Below, one piece after another: positions 23,001 to 30,869 of a stretch of 64,000 bases of DNA. The stretch lies in assembly GCA_037693485.1 (NCBI GenBank), contig CM075348.1:28576501-28640500 (forward strand). The letters are read 5' to 3'. Position 1 is the first letter of the stretch. Each line of letters opens with the position of its first letter. The DNA comes from Kitagawia praeruptora (taxonomy: Eukaryota > Streptophyta > Magnoliopsida > Apiales > Apiaceae). The notes under the pieces were generated by a model. That model was not told the DNA's origin. It saw nothing but the letters and a program-made list of their open reading frames with translations, and did no database searches. The position numbers and the translations under genes were made by a program.

Positions 23001-23417
23001 ACCAGTGGAAGTTGTCAATTTCTGGGTGAAAGACTTGTTTCCTGGTACAGCAAGAAACAGAAGTCAATATCTACATCTACAGCTGAAGCAGAGTATATTG
23101 CTGCTGGTAGCTGCTGTGCACAGATTTTATGGATGAAGAATCAACTGCTGGATTATGGATTAAGGTATACCAAGATACCTATTTACTGTGATAATCAAAG
23201 TGCTATTGCAATGACAGGTAATCCAGTGCAACATTCAATGACAAAGCACATCAGCATAAGGTATCATTTCATCAGAGAGCATGTAGAGGAAGGCAACATT
23301 GAGCTTCACTTTGTGTCTACAGAACAACAACTTGCAGATATCTTCACCAAGCCATTGAGTGAAGCTACATTTACAAGACTGGTCAATGAACTAGGAATGG
23401 TCTCTAGTTTTGACTAG
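20088..23417 (+). CDS. pol: Element B Pol polyprotein (about 1109 aa)
   Basis: Residues counted from 20088. Aspartic protease: VVDSGCSGHM (about 10-20). GAG-pre-integrase zinc finger: HKKLSHLN and CDSCQKAK (about 140-185). Integrase: catalytic Asp 207, Asp 270, Glu 306 (DD35E). Acidic linker with many Asn-Ser pairs: about 455-560. RT: about 640-880 with YVDD at 796-799. RNase H follows, with SDADFAG, STAEAEY and CDNQSA motifs. There is no ATG at the start. The frame opens behind TGA 20085-20087 and its first codons follow the acceptor-like TTTGTGATTGCAG (AG at 20092-20093). It is +1 to gag, but a stop separates them, so simple frameshifting before the gag stop would not reach it. All catalytic residues are present. 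Confidence 0.95.
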   Translation: MQGTRVSTLVVDSGCSGHMTGNKALLSEFEEKAGPEVSYGDGNIGHTLGYGNINLGNVIITNVALVPGLKHDLLSVSQICDRGYHVDFQPEYCQVISKSTGKVALVGNRHNNIYEIKLSTNTDGKAVCLSTRMSSEESWKWHKKLSHLNLNNINELIKNDLVRGLPKSLLNIEGLCDSCQKAKQRKVSFKSKSESSIVDPYHLLHVDLFGPVNVMSLGKKKYALVIVDEYTRFTWVYFLAKKDETALTLTEHILQLEKGSENQVKIIRSDNGTEFRNSSMEEFCKSKGIKQEFSAPGTPQQNGVVERKNRTLIEAARTMLDEAKLPTYFWAEAVQTACFTQNATLINKHGKTPYEMVKKKKPNLKYFHIFGCKCFVLKTHPEQLTKFDLKADEGIFVGYPLSTKAFRVYNLRTRVIMESIHVSFDDKKITGLEDVNEHDLLHFENEDLFSEKVNSDQTDLTNSVDLNSEPLLVNTEETLQSETREEPVEGEHEESHQSDDSNTDSDSVDNSESNSVDSNSVDNSEKSHLGGASENEERHQENQENRDQGGGSHDDRSNLPSARKWTKSHTPDLIIGDPDAKVRTRSATTNECLFHAFLSQSEPKKVEEALKDADWITAMQEELNEFERNEVWTLVPRPKNRSIVGTKWVFRNKTDSEGVITRNKARLVAKGYSQQEGIDYDETFAPVARLEAIRIFLAYASHMKFKVFQMDVKSAFLNGKLEEEVFVEQPPGFVDPKYPDYVYRLDKALYGLKQAPRAWYETLAKFLLESGFHRGTIDKTLFYFQNGSDLLLVQIYVDDIIFGSTNDKLCKKFAKLMQSRYQMSMMGELSYFLGLQVKQTDDGIFINQAKYTRNLLKKFGMLDCSSATTPMATATKLDKDAGSSVDMTSYRGMIGSLLYLTASRPDIMYATCLCARFQADPREPHLTAVKRIFKYLKGTMTLGLWYPRESEFKLLGYSDADFAGCKIDRKSTSGSCQFLGERLVSWYSKKQKSISTSTAEAEYIAAGSCCAQILWMKNQLLDYGLRYTKIPIYCDNQSAIAMTGNPVQHSMTKHISIRYHFIREHVEEGNIELHFVSTEQQLADIFTKPLSEATFTRLVNELGMVSSFD

Positions 23418-24002
23418 AGATGTTGGTTAGACTCAAAAACTTATTTCTAAAATATGTTGCTCATGTTTCTGCAAATTGTTAAGTGCTATGTGAACCTTAG
23501 TACTAAACTCTGTTATGCATGTTTATGTTTAAAACTTTTTAAACTCTGTCAGCATGTCTGTCTGTTAAACACTGCTAACATGTTAGATACACTCAGTGAA
23601 TTCAGAATTGATTATTGTCTGAATGAAAACACCAATGAAGAAAAATGTATGAAGCATGATTCTCAGTAAATAAATCATGATTCTTTCTAAGTCACTGTAA
23701 TCTAATCAGACTTTGTGCAGTAAATCAACACAGCATGATACTGTTTCATATTTATAGCATCTCTTAGTTTATTCAGTCCTAAACTCTGAGTCTATGAATA
23801 TTGTGTGCATTGCCTCTCATAAATAATTTTGGTTATTGATGAACTCTAAACTCTGATAAGTGACATTCTGTTTCCAAAGGTATGGTTCATGATGATTCCT
23901 TGTTTGTACTTGTGAAAACCATAAAACTTGAGATGTGTCATTGATTAGTTTGGTGAGTTCAGATTCATGTCTACAACCTGTGAGAGTTTGAGCCAAATCA
24001 GT

Positions 24003-24025
24003 GATTGATACATTTTTTATCAATC
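24003..24025. repeat. Conserved 8-bp hairpin GATTGATA…TATCAATC
   Basis: Perfect arms around a 7-base loop. The same arms are kept in element C at 60251-60273 with one loop substitution. Confidence 0.75.
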
Positions 24026-24340
24026 AGTATTTATTGTTGTGTGATATTCATCAGATAGTATGTTTCTCTAGAACTTGTATTAGACCATTTTGAGACTACA
24101 TGATATGTGTGTGCATGAAAATGATAAAGGCAATAGGATTTACCATTTCTTCAAACATTGTTCAAAAATTCTTTTGAACTTTGTTCAAACACTGTATAAA
24201 CACTGTTCATAAATTCCATCCTTAGTAAACCCCTTTGAGCCTTATTAACTGCTCATTTTTCTTATACACTGAAGTGTTAAGAGCAGTTATATTTTTTTCT
24301 CAAATAGATGAGTGTTTCTCAAGAAAAGAAAAAGTTTACT

Positions 24341-24387
24341 CAGTATATATGCTAAATAAAAAAAAAAAAAAAAGGGCATATATACTG
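24341..24387. repeat. Inverted repeat with poly(A) loop in the pol-ORF3 spacer
   Basis: CAGTATATATGC (24341-24352) and GCATATATACTG (24376-24387) are perfect 12-bp arms around an A-rich loop. Element C keeps 11-bp arms at 60587-60641 with a longer A tract. Confidence 0.85.
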
Positions 24388-25150
24388 ATCTTGTACAAAT
24401 ATTTACTAACAGTGTGACTGAACACTTTGATCTATTGAAATGTTCAGCTTGATATTCACTCATGAATAAAATATTTTTTTTCATCTGTTTGATCTTATCT
24501 CATTCCAACCCTGAATAAAGTCCTTTTGATTTGTGAATACATGTACTCAAAGTAGTGTAGAATTGGTGGACATTCAAGCATATGGTAGATTCTGCTATTT
24601 CTGATTGAATGTGAGTGTAAATACTTTACCTAAACACCTGTGTGTTTGAGAGTTTGTGAGATTATCCAGTTCATGACTGTTATTCACTGAATGAAACTCT
24701 GATTTCAATCTCTTGATATTTTTGTCTTTAAAGACTGTGTGCTTACTTGGATAATCATGGACATCAAGGGAATAGAAGTTTTCAGATTTCTGTATTACAG
24801 TAACTACAGAGTTTAGCATTCATCAAACAATCAGTGTTTAATATGAGATTTTGTGCATTCAGTGGTTATTGATTTTAGTTATGGATTCTATGAAATATTA
24901 GATGCTCTAAAAATTGATTTCAGTAAACTCTGCTTCACACACACTTAATTCACAACTGTGCAATTTTTGAAAGGGTTTTAGTGATAAAGTTGGAAAATTG
25001 ATAAACACTGTTGAGTTGTGTTAAGTACTCTGAGGTAAAATCTCATTGAGATGATTTGACTATTTTGCAGTAATTGGGGTAGTTGACAACTGTTAATTAG
25101 TGTAAGTGTCGTGATTATAGGAATGACAGCGGTAATTATTAAGTAATCCA

Positions 25151-25170
25151 TTGGTTGTTTGACACGTGTC
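25151..25170 (+). promoter_or_regulatory. Candidate internal promoter of ORF3: CCAAT box and G-box
   Basis: CCATTGG (about 25148-25154) is followed by the perfect palindrome GACACGTGTC (25161-25170), about 250 bp upstream of the ORF3 ATG, then CT-rich leader-like sequence. Element C keeps both boxes, with the palindrome at 61433-61442. Confidence 0.45.
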
Positions 25171-25420
25171 CCATGATTGTGTCCCACTCACACACTACTC
25201 TACAACAGTTGCGCGCTTTTACTAAATAAACGATTGAGTTTTAATTTTACTCAAATCGTCTTTAGTCTCTTACTCCATATCGATTCACATTCACTCACTC
25301 ACAGTTACTTGCTTATTCATTCACTTTCACACTTCTCATATACTTCTCTTTCACATTTTGATAAACACTTACAGTGCATACACATCTTTTCTCTGAATAT
25401 CTTCGTATCACTTTTTACTA

Positions 25421-28400
25421 ATGGCAACTAAAGCGTTTGATGCAGCAGGGTTAGTTTTTCTCCCTAGTAACTATGCAGCACCGTTGGAGACTGTAAATGC
25501 TCCAGAGGCGTTTCATGTGTTCCAAAATTTCTTGAAAGACTCTGAAATAGGGAAGGCTCTAACAGCACCAGCTACACTATCTGCTTCGCAAATTGCTACT
25601 TTCTGGACAAACTCTGTATATGATGATGGAGGAGAGTCTGGCACTCCAACAATCATTTTTACTCATGCAGAATCAGAGTATATCATTACTCCAACTACTG
25701 TTAGGGATGCTTTGGATTTTGAGACACACACTTCTTACAGTGTTGTTGGTCATGATCGGTTGAGGACAATGTTGGAACAAATTGGATGTGCAGGAAACTT
25801 GAACAAGATAGGGTCTTTGAGACGGCCAAGTTTGAGAAAGGAATGGAGTTTCTTTTTCGATTGCATAACAAGGGCTTTTGGAAAGAAGACAACAAACTGG
25901 GATGCACTTCCTCTGGATACTCTCCAAATTGGTCATGCTCTACTATATGGAGGTAACTTCGATTTTGGTAGACTAGTACTAATGAATTTGGGAGAGCGTT
26001 TGTCTGAGTCTACTACTGTTTATTTTGCTCGTTTTTGTCAACTGCTATTTACTGCCTGTGTGCCTAACATTCCAATTGATGAAGCTGATGTTATTCAGCC
26101 TTTTCAAGTTGCTAAGAGAATGTTTTCTGATTTGACAAACAAAGATGTCACTAAACAGCAAATACCTGAGATGTTTATGCCTTTAGCCTTACAGAACTAT
26201 GTAAACCAACCACAAGACTCTCAATCACCACAACAAATGCCTGAACCAATAGACACCATAAACTCTGAACCAACACCTACAACACCCACACCCACTGTAC
26301 CTACTACATCTCATCAACCACAACCAGAAACCATAAACTCTCCAATAAATTCTCCACCCTTAAACACTGAACCATTAAACACTGACACCTTAAACACTGA
26401 AACCTTAAACTCTGAGCTAGCAACTACTGAACCAGCCAAAACCAAGCCAAAAAGAAAGAAACACACTGTCCAAAACACTAAACACTCAAAGGCTAAACAA
26501 ACAATACCTGGAGCTGTTTATACAAGAAGGAAGAAACAGAAAGCAAACAGACCTTCACTTTCACCACCAAGAGAGAGCTCAAGTGAAGATGAAGAGGAGA
26601 ATGTGGTGCCTCCAATCAAGAAAAGGAGATTAATTCTTTCTGATTCAGATGAAGAGAATCTTGTTGAAACTCCAAAGGTGGTTTCACAGCAAACACCTAC
26701 TGTTGAGGTTACAGTGAATATTGCTATACCTGCAGAGGTTGAAATGCCTGCAGAGGATATTATCACTGACAAAGTTGAAATACCTGCAGAGGTTGAAATG
26801 CCTACAGAGGATAAAATGCTTGTAGAAGAGGATAACAGAGATGGTCTTTCACCAATGGATAATATTTTTGACTCATTTGAACCATTCTCTGATCCTATCT
26901 CACCTATTGTTCATACTGAAGCTCCTGGTGTAGCTGATGAGCTTGCAGCAAAAGTTCCTGAAGCTGAAGCATCACCCACAGAGCTGGTATCTTCTCCAAT
27001 TCAAGACAAAGGTGATGAAGTTGATCAGGCAACAAAGATAATTTCTGAATCCATGCCTGTTGAAGCTACAAAGGCAAACTCTGTTGCAGAGCCTGTGCAA
27101 CATGAGGTGACTGTTGAAAAGGTTGCAGAAGTTATTGAAGAAACTGTGGCTGACACTGCTCAGCACAGTGGTTCTTTAAAAGATACTCAAGTTAAAGATG
27201 CAAGTGCTGAAGCTGAATCTGCTAGTAGTGCAAACTCTGACTCTTTTATGAGTGCACCTGCACAGACAGATAATAAACATACATCTTTTGATCAGCCTTG
27301 TCCATCACATGCCATTGAAGTAGAGCATCTTGCTAAGTCTGCTGAAAATTGGTATAAACAAGATTGCATTTTTCCAAAAGGAAGAGCATCTGAGTTTGTT
27401 AAGCAAACTGCAAAGCAAATTTCAAATCCAGAGATCTTATCCTATTTAAAGGCAACTGTGGTGCAAGTCAAGACTCTAGAAGGAAATTTTGCTGAAACTA
27501 AACAAGAAATTGCTTCCTTGAAGACTGAGATTCAGTCAAGAGAATTGAAGATGGATAGAGAGTCTAAAATAAAAGCTGTTCAGCTGTCTAAAGTCCAAGA
27601 CACTCTCTTTGCCAGGCTAGGAAAAGTTGAAGAAAATCAGACTGCTTTATTTGCTAAGGTTGATTCCATTGCTAATTCCTTGGAGCTCATTACATCAATC
27701 CTTATTCCTGATGATGTCAAAAAGGGGGAGAGAGTTGCTAAGTCTAATTGCAAAGTTTCTCAAACTCTGACTCAAAAGGATGATGCTGGAGATGGAGGGG
27801 CAAGTGAAAAGAGCAAGGTCTTAAACTCTGAAAAGCAAACTCTGAGATCTGGCAAATCTTTTAAATCACAGTATGTTGGAATAAACACTGAAACTCAAGG
27901 TACTTCAAAGACCAAGAGTTTGGAATTAACATCAAACCCAAAGACTGATGAGGAGTTAGCTGTTAAGCTTTTTATGGAAGAGAATGCAGAAGGAGTGACC
28001 ATAGAAGATGCTAAAGCTGAAGAGAAGAGTTTACAAGAAAAGCATCTGAAAGCTCTAAAGTCTGAAAAAGCAAAGAAGAACATGAAAGTTGCTGAAGCTG
28101 CAAAGCCTGTTCTTAAAGGCATTCAAATCAAAGAACCTGTTGGTACAGATCAAAGAATGCAAGTATTCAGAAAACCAACAGATGCAGAAGCCAAGCAAAA
28201 GCTGAAAAGTATAGTTACAACCTCTGTTGATACACATGTTGTACAGAAGAATGAAAACACAACCTCTGTTGCTGCACAAGTTGTGACCACACCATTATTG
28301 TCTTATCAGTTGAAATCAACATTTAAGAAGGGTGCTCCTCATGATTCAAGACTAGAAGCTACAATTCCAATGGATTTCACTGATGGTAGAGCTTTATCTG

Positions 28401-29086
28401 GTAAAGTTGGATACAACAAAGGAGGCATAGGCTCACACAGAGATAAAAGGCAATATGTTGGTCCTAGAGATCCTTCTTCACTGTCTGTTCCAGGTCGTGG
28501 TATCACTCAAGAGAGTTTGGACAAACTGGAGTCAGTACAGCTTGTATATCAGAAGAGTCTAGAAAAGGATTTCTTGTTGTATTTCATGGCTGATGGAACA
28601 GTATTTAAAGTCTCTGAAAAGGATATCGAATTAAAGTATGCTGAAGAACTTGAATATGTCCTATATATTTTCAGAGTGAGAAATCAAAGAGGTCAGTTAG
28701 TTGCAAATGTGCTTCAACAAAGAATGATTCAAAACCTTGCAAGAAGGCAAATGAAATTCAACAGTAAGTATGTTCCTAAATACAGAGATTGGAATGGCAA
28801 TCTGATTGAAATGGAGAAGGGAACTACAAAACTGAAGACTGATCTTGGAATCACTGTTCTAGATTTTAATGTGAAATCTGAGGAAGTGAAATACATAAGG
28901 TTGGGAAATGAGATGAGAAGAAACAAAATCTACGATCTTAGAGCTGCTATCTATCAAACTGATGAGAATGATCCTCAGTTGAGAGAAATCAAAGAAGCTA
29001 TGCAGATAGAGCTTGAAAATGCTGAAAGAAGGTTGCTTATAGACTATCTCAGAACAATGCCTGATCTGCAAGAGATTAGAAATTAA
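25421..29086 (+). CDS. Element B ORF3, large protein of unknown function (1221 aa)
   Basis: SIRE-lineage elements carry a third ORF after pol, often called env-like. Here I see no signal peptide and no clear membrane span. The N-terminal 1-270 looks globular (MATKAFDAAGLVFLP… GRLVLMNLGERL), in the style of plant transposon-associated domains. About 270-360 is Thr/Pro/Asn-rich with repeated INS/LNT units encoded by AAACTCTG or AAACACTG. A basic KPKRKKH and RRKKQK segment lies at about 345-385, an acidic region follows, and a coiled coil lies at about 684-765. A conserved C-terminal domain (from about 1030, GITQESLDKLESVQ…) is shared with element C. It is fully open. The basic patches might be nuclear localisation signals. 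Function unknown; 'envelope' is not supported by this sequence. Confidence 0.85.
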   Translation: MATKAFDAAGLVFLPSNYAAPLETVNAPEAFHVFQNFLKDSEIGKALTAPATLSASQIATFWTNSVYDDGGESGTPTIIFTHAESEYIITPTTVRDALDFETHTSYSVVGHDRLRTMLEQIGCAGNLNKIGSLRRPSLRKEWSFFFDCITRAFGKKTTNWDALPLDTLQIGHALLYGGNFDFGRLVLMNLGERLSESTTVYFARFCQLLFTACVPNIPIDEADVIQPFQVAKRMFSDLTNKDVTKQQIPEMFMPLALQNYVNQPQDSQSPQQMPEPIDTINSEPTPTTPTPTVPTTSHQPQPETINSPINSPPLNTEPLNTDTLNTETLNSELATTEPAKTKPKRKKHTVQNTKHSKAKQTIPGAVYTRRKKQKANRPSLSPPRESSSEDEEENVVPPIKKRRLILSDSDEENLVETPKVVSQQTPTVEVTVNIAIPAEVEMPAEDIITDKVEIPAEVEMPTEDKMLVEEDNRDGLSPMDNIFDSFEPFSDPISPIVHTEAPGVADELAAKVPEAEASPTELVSSPIQDKGDEVDQATKIISESMPVEATKANSVAEPVQHEVTVEKVAEVIEETVADTAQHSGSLKDTQVKDASAEAESASSANSDSFMSAPAQTDNKHTSFDQPCPSHAIEVEHLAKSAENWYKQDCIFPKGRASEFVKQTAKQISNPEILSYLKATVVQVKTLEGNFAETKQEIASLKTEIQSRELKMDRESKIKAVQLSKVQDTLFARLGKVEENQTALFAKVDSIANSLELITSILIPDDVKKGERVAKSNCKVSQTLTQKDDAGDGGASEKSKVLNSEKQTLRSGKSFKSQYVGINTETQGTSKTKSLELTSNPKTDEELAVKLFMEENAEGVTIEDAKAEEKSLQEKHLKALKSEKAKKNMKVAEAAKPVLKGIQIKEPVGTDQRMQVFRKPTDAEAKQKLKSIVTTSVDTHVVQKNENTTSVAAQVVTTPLLSYQLKSTFKKGAPHDSRLEATIPMDFTDGRALSGKVGYNKGGIGSHRDKRQYVGPRDPSSLSVPGRGITQESLDKLESVQLVYQKSLEKDFLLYFMADGTVFKVSEKDIELKYAEELEYVLYIFRVRNQRGQLVANVLQQRMIQNLARRQMKFNSKYVPKYRDWNGNLIEMEKGTTKLKTDLGITVLDFNVKSEEVKYIRLGNEMRRNKIYDLRAAIYQTDENDPQLREIKEAMQIELENAERRLLIDYLRTMPDLQEIRN

Positions 29087-29226
29087 AGTCTGTAAGAATT
29101 TTCTTGTTTTCTGTAGAATTTGTTAAGTAATAGCTTAAACTCTGTTTGTATGTTAAACACTGTAAAACTTTGTATTTGTTTTGACATCATCATTTACTGT
29201 AAAACTTGTACATTCTTGCTAATGGA
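29087..29226 (+). other. Element B 3' untranslated stretch
   Basis: Short AT-rich tail after ORF3 with AAACTCTG and AAACACTG copies, leading to the polypurine tract. Confidence 0.7.
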
Positions 29227-29230
29227 CAAG

Positions 29231-29241
29231 TTGGGGGAGAT
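29231..29241 (+). other. Element B polypurine tract
   Basis: TTGGGGGAGAT directly before the 3' LTR, also present in element C and its duplicate. Confidence 0.85.
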
Positions 29242-29757
29242 TGTTAGAAATGATTGATGAAAACAGTGTTTGGAAGCTAAAGTCAGAAAACAGAGTTTAG
29301 CTGGAAGCAGTCAGAGTTTAGTTAAACACTGACTGGAAGCGCAAACAGAGTTTGTTAAACTCTGTAGCGGTATTGTCTGAAGAGTCAACAGTGTTTACAG
29401 ATTATTTCAAGATAAATATGGAAGCAATATCTTTGAAGATTGGAAAGCTGTCAAAGAGATTGAGTTGACTTGGAAGACTAAAGCAATCGTGATTGATATC
29501 AATTGTATAGCTTGATTTTAGGAGAATCAGTTACTGATTGTACGAAGCTGTATGTTCTATAAATACAGTTAGGTTAACCCTAGAAGGGTAATCGAACATT
29601 GAGAAATTCATTGATTGTAACCTAAGCAGCTCTCTGTGATATTTACATCACTGAGAGAGGAATTATTAATTCCAAACAGTTTTTAATTGTTAAACAGTGT
29701 GTTCTTGTTAAGTTACTCATACAGTATTTGATTACTTATTGTGTATTCGACCTAACA
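29242..29757 (+). repeat. Element B 3' LTR
   Basis: 516 bp. On reading through, I found no mismatch with 17261-17776. Confidence 0.97.
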
Positions 29758-29762
29758 TCACT

Positions 29763-29901
29763 CTTCTCCCTCTCGGATTAGGGTTCATGATATTAGGGTT
29801 TTTGGCTTGAAATTCGATTATTTGATTAATATTTCTGGATTTCCTTGGTTTATTCTTGTATTTATTTCATTGAAGTGTTGTACCATTTTTCCCTCACAAC
29901 A
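29763..29901 (+). repeat. Element A 3' LTR, right part
   Basis: The last 139 bp of the A LTR after the TSD copy TCACT (29758-29762), ending CTCACAACA and followed by the TSD GCTCC. One difference from the 5' LTR (TTTCC for TTTTC near 29842). Confidence 0.95.
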
Positions 29902-29907
29902 GCTCCG

Positions 29908-30085
29908 TTAGGGGCACCTTCACAAAAAACTTATAAAATTCTTGGCTCTATTCAACAAAAATATAAAAAAAAAAAGTTACTGTTCACGTGCCACGTCATC
30001 ATGTGAAAAGTATTTTTTAATTTTTAATTTTTTTGTTGAGTAGAGCCAAGAATTTTAAACGTTTTTTGTATTGGGGTACCCCTAA
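29908..30085. mobile_element. 178-bp foldback MITE
   Basis: The left arm TTAGGGGCACC… and the right arm …GGTACCCCTAA are long inverted repeats of about 50 bp that share CAAAAAAC and AAAATTCTTGGCTCTA. The centre is A/T-rich with CACGTGCCACG. It lies inside the hAT-like element, and element A landed one base from its left end (plus the TSD). No clear target duplication, so superfamily unknown. Confidence 0.7.
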
Positions 30086-30390
30086 TTTGGTCATTAGATT
30101 AGCTTGAAATATTTAATTTAGGTTTAGTTTTTAGTTTCTATTCTAAGTTAGTTTGTATTATAAAAAGACCCTATATACATATATATATATTTGGGTTTTT
30201 TTCCGGGTTTCGGGTTCGGGTCGGGTTTGGATCGGTTTTCGGATCGGTATATGTAATATCCAAATCCATATTCAAAAATTTTCGGGTCTAAAAATCATAT
30301 CCAAATCCAAAAAATCGGGTTTGGGTTATCCAAAATTTCGGGTTTCGAATCGGGTATCCGTCGAATCGGATTTTTTTACCATCCCTAGTG

Positions 30391-30790
30391 CAGCTTTTTA
30401 AATTTCCATCTTCGCTCATTGAAAACATATATTCAAATTATTGTAAGGTATATAAACCTATTTATTCAAAACAAAGGAATGGGGTAAAAAATATGTTTCA
30501 AAATCATGATTTTAATATACGATCTAGTACATTTCAAACAAAAAATACATGAAATAATTAATACTTCATGGAGTACGTCCCAATTTACATGGTATTTTCG
30601 ACTGTTATATTTTTTAATGGTCAAATATTAAACATTATAAATTATTCAATTATTATAAACTGCACAACGACTCGGTAAAGTTTTTAAAAAGGAAAAATTA
30701 TTTTAAAATGCCATAATAATTTTTAAATTGGATATTAAGCTATTCAACCCCCCCTTCTAGCTTAAATTAGTCCTTTTACGGGACCTAACA
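30391..30790 (+). repeat. Remnant of element G 5' LTR (3' portion)
   Basis: The end AACCCCCCCTTCTAG… ACCTAACA followed by a PBS marks the 3' end of a copia LTR; the D LTR ends in the same way (on the minus strand). The 5' limit is unclear. A CGTCCCAATTTACATGG segment near 30580 resembles a Stowaway MITE end and may be part of a separate degraded insertion. Confidence 0.5.
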
Positions 30791-30792
30791 AT

Positions 30793-30804
30793 TGGTATCA
30801 GAGC
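30793..30804 (+). other. Element G primer binding site (tRNA-iMet)
   Basis: TGGTATCAGAGC two bases after the LTR end ACCTAACA. Confidence 0.9.
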
Positions 30805-30869
30805 GGTGCTTTTTAACGTGTTTGTTGAGTGATTTGCAGATTTACATGCACAACAAAAAGTGATCCTAC

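Larger units (their letters stand above)
23418..25420 (+). other. Element B spacer between pol and ORF3
   Basis: 2 kb without a supported gene. It holds many AAACTCTG or AAACACTG octamers, two inverted repeats also present in element C (24003-24025 and 24341-24387), and a G-box promoter-like cluster near 25161. The layout is also kept in element C (59786-61685), although the latter has a truncated pol. Confidence 0.85.
17261..29757 (+). mobile_element. Element B: intact SIRE/Maximus-type Ty1/copia retrotransposon
   Basis: 12,497 bp, bounded by the target duplication TCACT (17256-17260 and 29758-29762) within the 3' LTR of element A. It has two 516-bp LTRs in which I see no difference, a PBS for initiator Met tRNA, gag, pol with integrase before RT (copia order), a 2-kb spacer, a 3.7-kb ORF3, and a polypurine tract. 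All three reading frames are open and catalytic residues are present. It is therefore a recent insertion and possibly an autonomous copy. Confidence 0.95.
3987..29901 (+). mobile_element. Element A: Ty3/gypsy Tat (Retand-like) retrotransposon, hosting element B
   Basis: This is a complete element bounded by the 5-bp target duplication GCTCC (3982-3986 and 29902-29906). Without element B and its TSD copy it is about 13.4 kb. Order: LTR, PBS, gag-pol (protease, RT, RNase H, second archaeal-type RNase H, integrase), non-coding stretch with a 64-bp duplication, a two-exon antisense coding gene, polypurine tract, LTR. The second RNase H before integrase and the long 3' region with extra ORFs are hallmarks of the Tat lineage (Retand, Ogre). 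I counted about 5 differences in 898 bp between the LTRs, so the insertion is young. Even so, in-frame stops interrupt both gag and the antisense gene. Confidence 0.9.
3113..30388. mobile_element. Degenerate hAT-like inverted-repeat element split by element A
   Basis: The left end CTAGGGATGGCAACGGG (3113 onward) is inverted at the right end (…CCATCCCTAG, ending 30388). Both arms run inward through related degenerate sequence rich in ATCCAAA, TTTTCGG and GGGTTCGGGT. A second inverted match lies further in: GAATAGAAACTAGAAACC near 3928 against GGTTTAGTTTTTAGTTTC near 30120. TAGGGATGGCAA-type ends are common in plant hAT MITEs. Without element A (and the TSD copy) about 1.35 kb remains. No 8-bp target duplication is visible (TCTCCCAC against TGCAGCTT), so superfamily and exact ends are tentative. 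No transposase is present. Confidence 0.45.

Noticed and set aside
26341..26420. Asn-Ser/Thr repeats in ORF3 as a protein feature of its own
   Set aside because: They coincide with the AAACTCTG/AAACACTG octamer, which also abounds in non-coding parts, so the DNA motif is the simpler explanation.
25421..29086. Calling ORF3 an envelope protein
   Set aside because: SIRE third ORFs are often labelled env-like, but no signal peptide, membrane span or fusion-type segment is visible here.
3113..30388. Firm assignment to hAT
   Set aside because: No 8-bp target duplication and no transposase; kept only as a tentative call.
30153..30401. 82-codon frame rich in SGLGYPKFRVSNRVS
   Set aside because: Translation of the degenerate subterminal repeats of the hAT-like element.
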